NCBI RefSeq assembly: GCF_020700235.1
Contig: NZ_CP085301.1
Location: forward strand, 3,472,001 to 3,536,000
Source: Haladaptatus pallidirubidus
Lineage (GTDB): Archaea; Halobacteriota; Halobacteria; Halobacteriales; Haladaptataceae
DNA: 64,000 nt
Direction of reading: 5' to 3'
The translations under genes and the position numbers were made by a program. The stretch's first letter is position 1; each line of letters starts with the position of its first letter. Under the pieces are notes generated by a model. It was given only the letters and a program-made list of their open reading frames with translations. It had not been told where the DNA came from and did no database searches. This document shows positions 1 to 8,099 of the stretch, one piece after another.

Positions 1-1341
1 GAGGGGCCGGGGTACGCCACGCCGCAGGCCGCAATCGAGCAGGCGGAGCGCGAGAAAATCGCCTACGTCCCGTCGTTGTACGTCGGTACGGACGTTGACG
101 CGCCAGATTTTTTGTCGGTCGTGGACGTTGATCCGGATTCGGACACCTACTGCGAAGTCATCGACAGAATGGAGATGCCGAACAAGGGCGACGAGCTACA
201 TCACTTCGGCTGGAACGCCTGTTCGTCGTCCTGCCACGTCGAGGGACTGGAGCGACGCCATCTCGTCATTCCGGGTCAGCGGTCGTCCCGGCTTCACATC
301 GTGGACACGAAAAACCGCGAAAACCCGGAAATCGTCAAAGTCATCGAACCCGAGGAGGTGTTCGAGTACGACCTCTCCGCACCGCACACGGTTCACTGCA
401 TTCCGGACGGCGAGATTCTCGTCTCGATGCTCGGGAACAAGGACGGCGACCTACCAGGCGGCTTCCTCGAACTGAACGACGATTTCGAAATCGAGGGGCG
501 TTGGGATCCGCCGGGCGAAATCGGCATGAACTACGACTTCTGGTATCAACCCCGGCACAACGTGATGGTTTCAAGCGAATGGGCCGCGCCGAAAACCTAC
601 TATCCCGGCTTCGATTTAGATGACGTGGAGAACGGCAATTACGGCAGAAAACTCCATTTCTGGGACTGGACGAACCGAACCGTCGAGCAGACCATCGATT
701 TAGGCGAGGAGGGGATGATTCCGCTTGAAGTCCGATTCCTGCACAGCCCGGAGGCGGCGCACGGCTACGTCGGCGCGGCACTGTCCTCGAACATCTTCCA
801 CTTCTACGAGCGTGAAAAGGAGTGGTTCGCGGAGAAGGCAATCGACGTGGAAGCGCGCGAACACGAGGATTGGGACATGCCGGTTCCGGGTCTTATCACC
901 GACCTCGTCGTTTCGATGGACGACCGCTACCTGTTCTTCTCGAACTGGCTCCACGGCGACGTGCGGATGTACGACGTGAGCGACCCGAAGAATCCGCGAT
1001 TGGCAGACCAACTGTGGGCGGGCGGACTGTTCGGCCCTCGTCATCCGACCAGCGAGGACGACCGGGCGGTCGTCGCCGGGCCGCAGATGCTCCAGTTGTC
1101 CATCGACGGCGAGCGACTGTACTGGACGACCTCTCTGTTCTCCACGTGGGACAACCAGTTCTATCCTGAGGAGGCCGACCGCGGTTCGGTGATGCTCAAG
1201 GCCGACGTGAATCCGCGAAAAGGGACGATGACGTTGGACGAGGATTTCCTCGTCGACTTCGGCGAGATGCCGAACGGTCCGGCCCGAGCGCACGAGATTC
1301 GGTGGCCGGACGGCGACTGCACGAGCGACGTCTGGCAGTGA
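1..1341 (+). CDS. Selenium-binding protein / methanethiol oxidase family (5' end missing)
   Basis: The reading frame is open from the first base of the window, so the N-terminus lies outside it. The first visible residues (EGPGYATP) and the later segments ELHHFGWNACSSSC and RRHLVIPG are typical of the SBP56/SELENBP1 family, and the visible 446 codons cover most of the usual length of about 450-470 residues. Family members are cytosolic beta-propeller proteins; characterised ones oxidise methanethiol to formaldehyde, hydrogen sulfide and hydrogen peroxide. The stop TGA (1339-1341) overlaps the GTG start of the ferredoxin gene that follows. Family assignment is secure; the substrate in this organism is inferred. 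Confidence 0.93.
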   Translation, partial: EGPGYATPQAAIEQAEREKIAYVPSLYVGTDVDAPDFLSVVDVDPDSDTYCEVIDRMEMPNKGDELHHFGWNACSSSCHVEGLERRHLVIPGQRSSRLHIVDTKNRENPEIVKVIEPEEVFEYDLSAPHTVHCIPDGEILVSMLGNKDGDLPGGFLELNDDFEIEGRWDPPGEIGMNYDFWYQPRHNVMVSSEWAAPKTYYPGFDLDDVENGNYGRKLHFWDWTNRTVEQTIDLGEEGMIPLEVRFLHSPEAAHGYVGAALSSNIFHFYEREKEWFAEKAIDVEAREHEDWDMPVPGLITDLVVSMDDRYLFFSNWLHGDVRMYDVSDPKNPRLADQLWAGGLFGPRHPTSEDDRAVVAGPQMLQLSIDGERLYWTTSLFSTWDNQFYPEEADRGSVMLKADVNPRKGTMTLDEDFLVDFGEMPNGPARAHEIRWPDGDCTSDVWQ

Positions 1342-1667
1342 ACGACCGCCACCGAATCGAGCTTTGCTGGCGAGAACGCGACGAGGAAACCGAAATCGTT
1401 CACGCCGGGAGCAAGGAGTCGGTTCTCGACGCGGCGGAACGGGCCGGTATCGGCCTCCCGTTCGGCTGTCGAACCGGTGCGTGCGCGACCTGCACCGGGA
1501 GACTCCTCGCAGGAGAAATCGAGCATGCCCGATTGCCGCGGGGGTTAAAACGCGATTTCGAAAAAGACGGATACGTTCTGCTCTGCATCGCGCACGCGCG
1601 GTCGGATTGTAAAATCGAAGTCGGAAGCGACGTGCAGACCGACCTCGTGACGAACCCGTGGAAGTGA
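1338..1667 (+). CDS. 2Fe-2S plant-type ferredoxin
   Basis: A 109-residue protein with the plant-type [2Fe-2S] signature: CRTGACATC gives the first three cluster cysteines (C-x4-C-x2-C) and the fourth lies downstream in the YVLLCIAHA segment. The start chosen is GTG at 1338, whose last two bases begin the TGA stop of the preceding gene (GTGA overlap); this gives the usual short lead-in before the beta-grasp fold, while an upstream in-frame start would run into the neighbour. The overlap indicates translational coupling to the selenium-binding-protein gene, so it may carry electrons for that enzyme. No extra domain is present. Confidence 0.9.
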   Translation: MNDRHRIELCWRERDEETEIVHAGSKESVLDAAERAGIGLPFGCRTGACATCTGRLLAGEIEHARLPRGLKRDFEKDGYVLLCIAHARSDCKIEVGSDVQTDLVTNPWK

Positions 1668-1728
1668 CGAGTCGCGTCGTATCGCTCAGGATACAGCTAT
1701 TTATATCGGCTGGCTCACAGTTCGACAT

Positions 1729-4128
1729 ATGGACACAGACGTCACGCGGCGGGCACTCGTCGCGGCGATTCTTGGCGGAAGCGTTGCCGGGGGTGCGCTT
1801 TCTCCAATTCACAGCCACCTCCAGCGATTTGCCCCGCTAAGCGGGACGGCGTGGGACGGTGCGGCCGACCGCACGAACGCTCGCGTCGAAAGTCCCCACG
1901 GTTCCGCCGAACTCCGGTACGACGACGATGGAGTTCCGAACATCGCGGCGGACACCGAGGAGGCGCTCTACTTCGCCGTTGGCTACGCACAGGCGCGGGA
2001 CAGACTGTTTCAACTCGACCTCCAGCGGCGGCTGATGCGCGGGGAGGTGTCTGCCGTGGTCGGCGAGGAGACGGTTTCGAGCGACGAGTTTCACATCGGG
2101 ATGAATTTCGCGGGCGCGGCAGAGGCGACGTGGAAGCACGTCGCCGACACCGAAACCGGCGAACTCGTCCGGACGTTTTCCGAGGGCGTCAATACTCACA
2201 TCGAGACCGAACCCCTTCCGCTCGAATTTTCGCTGTTGGAGTACGAACCCGACCCGTGGAAACCCGAGGACACGATGCTGATGGAAAAGCAGATTTCGTG
2301 GAATCTAACGGGGAGTTTTCTGACCCTCCGGCGCGCGAACGTCGCCGACAAACTCGGACAGGAAGTCGCAAACGAATTGTATCCGGCGCGGTTCGACCAC
2401 GATTCGCCCATCATCCGGAACAACAGTGGTGGCAACGACGATTCCACAAACGGGGTTGCTTCGCCCGGTGAACCATCATTCGAGAACCCAACGACCGGAA
2501 TCAGCGGAAAGCCAACGAAGGGTGCGGCCGGAACTGCACTCCTCGATTGGTTGAACGAGTTCGAACACGACCGTGGAATCGGGTCGAACAGTTGGGTCGT
2601 TTCCGGAAAGCACACGAAAAACGGTCAACCAGTCGTGGCGAACGACCCCCACCTCAGCCTGATGGCTCCGCCGGTCTGGTACGAGATGAATCTCGAAGTC
2701 AGCGGGACGCGGACGCGCGGCGTCACCTTTCCCGGCGTCCCGTTCGTCGTCATCGGGGAAAACCACGCCGGGGCGTGGGGATTCACGAACGTCGGGGCGG
2801 ACGTCATCGACTTCTATAGCTACGAAACGGACGGTGACCGCTACCGCTACCAAGGCGAGTGGCGCGATTTCGAGACGGAACAGCGGGAAATCGAAGTCGC
2901 GGAGGGCAAAAACAGAACGATAACCACTCGGAAGACGGTTCACGGCCCGATGCTGGAACGCGAAGGGCACCGTGTCGGCGTCGCGTGGATCGGCCACACG
3001 GCGACGGAAACGACGCTGGCGATTCACCGGTACGCAAAGAGCGAGGGGATGGACGACGTGTTGTCCGCGACCCGGCAGTTCGACCTGCCGACGCAAAACC
3101 TCGTGTACGCGGACGACTCCGGCAACACGCTCTACTACGTTACGGGGCGGATTCCGCGACGGATGATAAACGGCGAGGAGATTCGCGGGAATCGAATCTT
3201 CGACGGTTCCGCCGGAGAGGGCGAGTGGCGAGGCTTCGAACCGTTCGGCATTTCGTCGTGGGATGGCTTCGTCCCGTTCGAGGAGAAACCGCACGTCGTC
3301 AATCCTGACGTGCTGGGAACCGCGAACCAGCGGGTGACCGACGACCCGTATCTATCGGAGGGCTACTCCAGTCCGTATCGTGGAAAACGAATCTACGAAC
3401 TGCTAGACGAGGCGGTCGAATCCGGTAACATCGACGTGGCGACGATGAAGCGAATTCAGGACGACACGCTCGATTTGCGCGCCCGGAACCTCGTTCCGGA
3501 ACTGCTGGATGCGGCGCGCGGAAAAGACAGCCTCCAGTCGGCGGTCGAAACGCTGTCTAATTGGGATTACCGAATGGAGGGCGATTCCCGCGGTGCCCTG
3601 CTGTTCGTCCACTGGTTCGACGCGCTGTACGACGAGGCGTTCGCCGACGAGTTCGAACAGGCGGGATTGGACGAAAGCTACTATCCACGGGACTGGGTAC
3701 TTGCGAACCTCGGCGATGGTCGATGGTTCGGCGATGGGGGGAAGCAGGGTGCGATGGTTCGCGCCCTGCGAACCGCAGTCGAGACGATAGCGGAGGAGGG
3801 ATACGAGACGTTCGGCGATTACAACACGACCCGAACAATCACGCATCCGTTCGACCAGTCGTTTTTGAACTATCCGGAGCTGCCGACTGATGGGTCGGCC
3901 CACACCGTGAACAACTATCGCGTCGGTTCCGCGGTCGGCAGCAGTTGGCGCATGATATGCCCGATGGGCGGCGATTCGGAAGCTATCCTCCCGGGTGGCA
4001 ACTCCGGTGATTACTTCTCCGACCACTACCGTGACCAACTGAAAGCGTGGGTGAACACCGAATACAAACCGATGTCGCTCGAAATTCGCGGCGACGTGGC
4101 GGTCACGTTCGACGGAGGCGAACGATGA
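1729..4128 (+). CDS. Penicillin acylase family Ntn-hydrolase (peptidase S45), probably exported
   Basis: The 799-residue protein has the layout of penicillin/acyl-homoserine-lactone acylases, which self-cleave into two chains and hydrolyse amide bonds with an N-terminal serine. The N-terminus (DVTRRALVAAILGG) is a Tat-like signal. The presumed alpha chain is about residues 45-270, followed by a linker and the cleavage site GIG|SNSWVVSG with nucleophile Ser286; PVVANDPHL (about 301-309) and a C-terminal PGGNSGDYFSDHYRDQ segment match the beta chain. Natural substrate unknown. The stop overlaps the start of the next small membrane protein gene (ATGA). Confidence 0.9.
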   Translation: MDTDVTRRALVAAILGGSVAGGALSPIHSHLQRFAPLSGTAWDGAADRTNARVESPHGSAELRYDDDGVPNIAADTEEALYFAVGYAQARDRLFQLDLQRRLMRGEVSAVVGEETVSSDEFHIGMNFAGAAEATWKHVADTETGELVRTFSEGVNTHIETEPLPLEFSLLEYEPDPWKPEDTMLMEKQISWNLTGSFLTLRRANVADKLGQEVANELYPARFDHDSPIIRNNSGGNDDSTNGVASPGEPSFENPTTGISGKPTKGAAGTALLDWLNEFEHDRGIGSNSWVVSGKHTKNGQPVVANDPHLSLMAPPVWYEMNLEVSGTRTRGVTFPGVPFVVIGENHAGAWGFTNVGADVIDFYSYETDGDRYRYQGEWRDFETEQREIEVAEGKNRTITTRKTVHGPMLEREGHRVGVAWIGHTATETTLAIHRYAKSEGMDDVLSATRQFDLPTQNLVYADDSGNTLYYVTGRIPRRMINGEEIRGNRIFDGSAGEGEWRGFEPFGISSWDGFVPFEEKPHVVNPDVLGTANQRVTDDPYLSEGYSSPYRGKRIYELLDEAVESGNIDVATMKRIQDDTLDLRARNLVPELLDAARGKDSLQSAVETLSNWDYRMEGDSRGALLFVHWFDALYDEAFADEFEQAGLDESYYPRDWVLANLGDGRWFGDGGKQGAMVRALRTAVETIAEEGYETFGDYNTTRTITHPFDQSFLNYPELPTDGSAHTVNNYRVGSAVGSSWRMICPMGGDSEAILPGGNSGDYFSDHYRDQLKAWVNTEYKPMSLEIRGDVAVTFDGGER

Positions 4129-4469
4129 ATCGACTCGACGAAATTCAACTCGACGAGTTTCGAGCGGACCGAACCCGTCGCATCCTTGCCGTCGGTGCGG
4201 GAATCGTCGTCGGACTCGCCCTCGCGTGGGTTCACTGGCTCGGTCTGCTGATCGGCGGCGCGCTGGTCAGTCTCCCGATGAAAAGCTGGAAGCGTGGGGT
4301 TCTCGCCGGATTGGGTTTCGGCATCCTCTCGCTCCTCGTGTTCGCCGGACTGCTCGCATTTTATGGGTCCCTCGTTCCCGCCCTCGGAATGGGCCAAGTC
4401 ACCGCCCTGATGGTGGCGATTCCGCTCGTCGCGGGGGCGATTGGCGGACTTACGCGTGTACTGGTTTGA
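4125..4469 (+). CDS. Small membrane protein
   Basis: A 114-residue protein with an acidic, arginine-containing cytoplasmic N-terminus (about 25 residues) and three or four hydrophobic segments rich in Gly/Ala/Leu/Val. The start ATG at 4125 overlaps the TGA of the acylase gene (ATGA), so the two are translationally coupled. I do not recognise a named family; it could be a small accessory protein of the acylase or an unrelated passenger. Confidence 0.75.
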   Translation: MNRLDEIQLDEFRADRTRRILAVGAGIVVGLALAWVHWLGLLIGGALVSLPMKSWKRGVLAGLGFGILSLLVFAGLLAFYGSLVPALGMGQVTALMVAIPLVAGAIGGLTRVLV

Positions 4470-4615
4470 TGGATTCGTGAACGTGATATACCACCCAGAG
4501 TTGGAAACTGCTAACCACTAACGAGAGAAAAGGCAGATAGCGGGTTCCCAACGCGGAAGCACGAATGTCGGTTCTCGGTGAACGTAAGCACGCCAGCTCT
4601 CGACTCGTTTTTGCG

Positions 4616-5062
4616 TCACTCCGTAATTAGCAGATACACCAACAGCACGAGCAGTCCGAACTCGGAGACGAGGGCGACGAACTTCACCGGACCAGCGAGC
4701 AAGTGGTCGAGGAGAAACGGCAATAGCGCCCCCTCGTGGAGGTGGCCCTCGCCGAACAGAAGCAGTGGTCGGTGCCCGGTGAGATGCCAGCCGAAGTAGC
4801 CGAGGATGTAAACTGCCATGAGAACGATTCCACCGGCGTACACCGGCCTTTCGTACCGTCCCGCCGCGGCGAGGAACAGGCCGACGACGATTAGCAGTCC
4901 GGAGAGGACGAACAAGGGCCATCGAAGATCGCGAGGGATGACGAATCCTGCATTCGCCCAACGAATCCAGTTGAACGCACCCAATGTCAGGTGAATCACC
5001 GCGACGATGACCGCGAGTTGGGCCGCCACGAAACGGGTCGGGGAAATGGAATCGAAGTCCAT
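4616..5062 (-). CDS. Four-helix membrane protein, unknown function
   Basis: A 148-residue protein, mostly hydrophobic, with four predicted membrane helices: about residues 10-32, 45-65, 73-95 and 120-147. A His-rich turn (FGEGHLHEGALLPF) lies between helices three and four. The start is ATG at 5062; the TTG one codon earlier is less likely. It is transcribed on its own, toward the acylase cluster. No family name can be given from sequence. Confidence 0.75.
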   Translation of the reverse strand: MDFDSISPTRFVAAQLAVIVAVIHLTLGAFNWIRWANAGFVIPRDLRWPLFVLSGLLIVVGLFLAAAGRYERPVYAGGIVLMAVYILGYFGWHLTGHRPLLLFGEGHLHEGALLPFLLDHLLAGPVKFVALVSEFGLLVLLVYLLITE

Positions 5063-5166
5063 CAAATCGGATTGTATGGAGTAGACGCCTAAGCAGTTGG
5101 CGACTTTGTGGTCACTTACGCGATTATTTACTGCAGTTGCAACTTGTAAGGTAGTTTGTGGTAAAA

Positions 5167-5237
5167 TGCACCGGACGGGACTTGAACCCGTGCCATGAGC
5201 TTGGAAGGCTCAGGTCCTACCACTAGACCACCGGTGC
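5167..5237 (-). tRNA. tRNA-Gly (anticodon TCC)
   Basis: On the minus strand the acceptor arms GCACCGG and CCGGTGC pair perfectly over seven bases. The anticodon stem-loop is TGAGC-CTTCCAA-GCTCA with anticodon TCC, and the T arm is ACGGG-TTCAAGT-CCCGT. The discriminator base is A and CCA is not encoded, as usual in archaea. No intron is seen. It decodes GGA (and possibly GGG) codons. Confidence 0.96.
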
Positions 5238-5271
5238 GCATTACCGAATTGTGCATCCCCGTTTAAGGGTG

Positions 5272-5913
5272 TTACTGTTTCCGCCCGCGAACCACGGCGT
5301 AGCAGTTCCCGCTCGAAATCGACACGTCGTCGGGAACCAGTGCGCTTTCCGCGACATCTTCGCGGAACTCCTCAGGCGAGTAGATGTGGTAAAATCGCGG
5401 AACAGTTTCCCCGCCGGGGAGTGTCCAATCGACGGTCGTATCGAAGGCGTCCTCTTGGTCGAATTTGTCGTGGGCAGTACTCCACGCGCTGACCAGTGCA
5501 ACCCCGTCCGGGGAAAGCACGCGACCTAATTCGTCCAAACTGCCGACGCGCGCCGCTCGGGTCATCAGATGATGGAGCGTCGCGACGTACACCGCGAGGT
5601 CGATGGAGTTCGCCGCCAGCGGAATGTGGGCCGCGTCGCATTGTACGAGGTTGGCCTCGAATCCCCGTTCCCGAGCGCGGGCGCTGGCTTCCGCCAGCAG
5701 TCCCGCGCTCACGTCCGCGCCGACGACGCGCTCCGCGTGCGCGGTCAACAGTTCGGCGTGTCGCCCGTTTCCGCACCCGAGGTCGAGGGCGGTGTCGGCC
5801 CGACGCCCGTCGAGAAAGGATTCGACTTCGGGCCACGCGTACTCCCGCGTTTTTGCGAAATGCGCCGCGATTCGGTCGTAGGTGGCCTGCACGTCACCCC
5901 TGTTCGGTTCCAT
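5272..5913 (-). CDS. Class I SAM-dependent methyltransferase
   Basis: A 213-residue protein with the Rossmann methyltransferase motif I ALDLGCGNGRHAE (about residues 44-56), an acidic end of strand beta2 (VVGADVS), motif IV around CDAAHIPLAANSIDLAVYV and a following HHL segment, as in Methyltransf_11/25 enzymes. The frame is open upstream, but ATG 5913 (MEPNRGDVQ) gives the standard family length. The DVQATYDRIAAHF lead resembles eukaryotic Trm9/ALKBH8-type tRNA wobble-uridine methyltransferases and their archaeal homologues, so a tRNA substrate is possible but unproven. It lies directly downstream of pilC on the same strand, separated by 83 bases. Confidence 0.88.
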   Translation of the reverse strand: MEPNRGDVQATYDRIAAHFAKTREYAWPEVESFLDGRRADTALDLGCGNGRHAELLTAHAERVVGADVSAGLLAEASARARERGFEANLVQCDAAHIPLAANSIDLAVYVATLHHLMTRAARVGSLDELGRVLSPDGVALVSAWSTAHDKFDQEDAFDTTVDWTLPGGETVPRFYHIYSPEEFREDVAESALVPDDVSISSGNCYAVVRGRKQ

Positions 5914-5996
5914 ACCCGAACTCTCGCGGCGGGAGGCAAATGTTCTGGGGTGTCGAGAGCGGCGGGGCAAAAACGACAGTCGAAGGAAAGCGGAAA

Positions 5997-8099
5997 TTAG
6001 AGGAGGTACTGGAGGACGAGGAAAACGACGTAGGCGATGGCGAACATCGCCGTCGCGTGTTTTGCGCCGTCCCGAACCGTCCCTTCGCCCATCTTCCCCG
6101 CGACGAAACCGGAAAAGAGCGCCTGCATCAGCGCGGTGTGGAAGAAGACGAGTCGGTAAGCGTCGAAATCCACGTCGGCGATGTTGCCCAACCCGCCGAG
6201 ACTTCCGCCAGCGGGGACGTTTCCGCCCGCGTTCGCCGCGGGGAGGTTTTCCAGCGCGGGCATGAGGATGGCAGACAGCGCCACGACGATGAGGAGGAAG
6301 ACGAAAAACGAGATGTAGATGATGATGAGATAGGTCATCATCTCCTGTGCGCGCCGTCGTTTCAGCCGTCGAGAGGCCTGCGCTTCGTCCGCCGCGATCC
6401 GGAGCACCCTTCCGACGTCCCCGCTGGCGTGCATCGCGTTCGTCACGAGGGTGACGACTCGCGTGATTGTCGGCGTATCGACCCGGTGTTCGAACCGTTG
6501 GAGTGCGGTCGCGGTGTCGGTCCCCCACTCGATGTCCCGCCGCATTCTCCGCATTTCCGCGTTCAACACGCCGAGGTCGGTGCTTGCGACGCGGCGAAAA
6601 CTCTCGGCCACGGTCATCCCCGCCTCATTGACGCTGGCCAGGCGGTCTAGCAGGTCGGGTACCGCGGCCTCGATTGCTTTTATCCGCCGCCGCTTCATCT
6701 CCTGGACGACCGAGAAGGTCGTCAACACGAACAGCGTAGCCTGCACTAGTACGTCGTCCGCGGACGCGAACGTAACCGTTCCCGTTCCGATCTCGGGGGC
6801 GAGACGAACCAGCACTGAGAGAAGCGCGAACGGAACCGTCGCGTAGAGGATGGTAACCGGCTTTTCGCGCACGACGCGGAACGGGTCGGAGAGTGCGCTT
6901 CGAATCCTTTCGAACCGGTCGTAAACTTCCAGTCGCTCTTCGTTGACGGTCGCAATCCCGCCGTCGCTCACCGTGCGTCCGGCGTCCGGGTCGCTGGCGC
7001 GGCGCACCTCGAGCGAGTTCGATGCTAGTAGTTCCCGCGTGTCCTTGCTGACGCGGAGCGATTCGGTGATGCTGTCGAGATAGACGACGAACGCGACGTT
7101 TCCGAGGGGGACGAACGGGTACGTCATCAGGGAGAGTATCGCGAGCGTGTCCGCCGTTCCCATCAGGCCGATGACGACGAGGATGGTGATGAGGAGGAGC
7201 GGGCCGACGACGAACAGAGAGACGTACCCCTCCGCCAACGTCGCCAGCAGTTCCAAAAACGCCTCCTGTTGCACTTTCGCGTCCTTCTGGTAGCGTTCGT
7301 ACTGGTCGTGCAAGTACGAGGGGAGACCTTGCCCGCTCTGGAGGACGCCGGCCAAATTGTCGCCGAACTCCTCGAACTTCTCGCTCGGCGATTGGCGCGC
7401 CATCTGCCGGATGGCGGTTAGCATGTCGAGGCCGAACAAATCCATCGCCTTCACGCCGACCGCAATTTCCTCCGCTGTTTCGCCGTACACGTTCCGGTTT
7501 CGCGCCAAGGTTCGCATGATTTCAGGGAACGCCATCCCGCTGCGCGAGAGGGCGTAGATGAACGCGACGGTTCGCGCGAGACTGGCGTCGATTTGTCTGG
7601 CGCGGGCGCTTCCGTAATGGGATGGCATTTCCCATCGAAGCCAGTAGGTCAGCAATCCGCCGAGCAGACCCACCGTTGCACTGCTGAACGACAGCAGAAC
7701 GAACAGTTCCGCGAACGAGAGTTCGGGAACCGAGAGCAAACCGGCGAGAAACACGAACTGCGGCGGGAGCGACTCCCGAACCGAGTCGGGAGAGACGGAC
7801 ATCAAAGAGAGCACCAACCCGACGAGATAGACGCCAATGATGCTCCCCGAAACCGCGGCGAGTGCGGAATACACCCACGTCTTCGAGGCGTACAATCGAT
7901 AGGTTTCGCCGACGTGGGCGGACTGAAGCACGTCGGAGCGCGTCGCCCGTCGTCGTCCGCTGTCTTGGACGTAGGTGCCGAACGTTTGCAGCGAGAATCG
8001 GGTGACGGTTCGATAGGCCGTCGTGCTGACCGGCGACAGCACGACGGGCGCGAGTAGGCAGAGCGCAAAGACGAGCGGAACGAAGTTGAGCAACCCCAT
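5997..8099 (-). CDS. Type IV pilus platform membrane protein, TadC/PilC type (T2SSF)
   Basis: This 700-residue protein has two type II secretion system F domains, around residues 160-320 and 470-620, each with paired membrane helices, and further helices at both ends. That double layout is typical of haloarchaeal PilC proteins, which anchor the pilus ATPase and help polymerise pilins. The start ATG overlaps the stop TGA of the upstream ATPase gene (ATGA at 8098-8101), so the two are co-translated. It could serve an adhesion pilus; archaellum FlaJ is less likely because no archaellum genes are nearby. Confidence 0.9.
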   Translation of the reverse strand: MGLLNFVPLVFALCLLAPVVLSPVSTTAYRTVTRFSLQTFGTYVQDSGRRRATRSDVLQSAHVGETYRLYASKTWVYSALAAVSGSIIGVYLVGLVLSLMSVSPDSVRESLPPQFVFLAGLLSVPELSFAELFVLLSFSSATVGLLGGLLTYWLRWEMPSHYGSARARQIDASLARTVAFIYALSRSGMAFPEIMRTLARNRNVYGETAEEIAVGVKAMDLFGLDMLTAIRQMARQSPSEKFEEFGDNLAGVLQSGQGLPSYLHDQYERYQKDAKVQQEAFLELLATLAEGYVSLFVVGPLLLITILVVIGLMGTADTLAILSLMTYPFVPLGNVAFVVYLDSITESLRVSKDTRELLASNSLEVRRASDPDAGRTVSDGGIATVNEERLEVYDRFERIRSALSDPFRVVREKPVTILYATVPFALLSVLVRLAPEIGTGTVTFASADDVLVQATLFVLTTFSVVQEMKRRRIKAIEAAVPDLLDRLASVNEAGMTVAESFRRVASTDLGVLNAEMRRMRRDIEWGTDTATALQRFEHRVDTPTITRVVTLVTNAMHASGDVGRVLRIAADEAQASRRLKRRRAQEMMTYLIIIYISFFVFLLIVVALSAILMPALENLPAANAGGNVPAGGSLGGLGNIADVDFDAYRLVFFHTALMQALFSGFVAGKMGEGTVRDGAKHATAMFAIAYVVFLVLQYLL

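Noticed and set aside
5914..6528. Upstream extension of the methyltransferase frame
   Set aside because: The extra 205 codons are Arg-rich antisense of the pilC-like gene and unlike any methyltransferase N-terminus; ATG 5913 gives the normal length.
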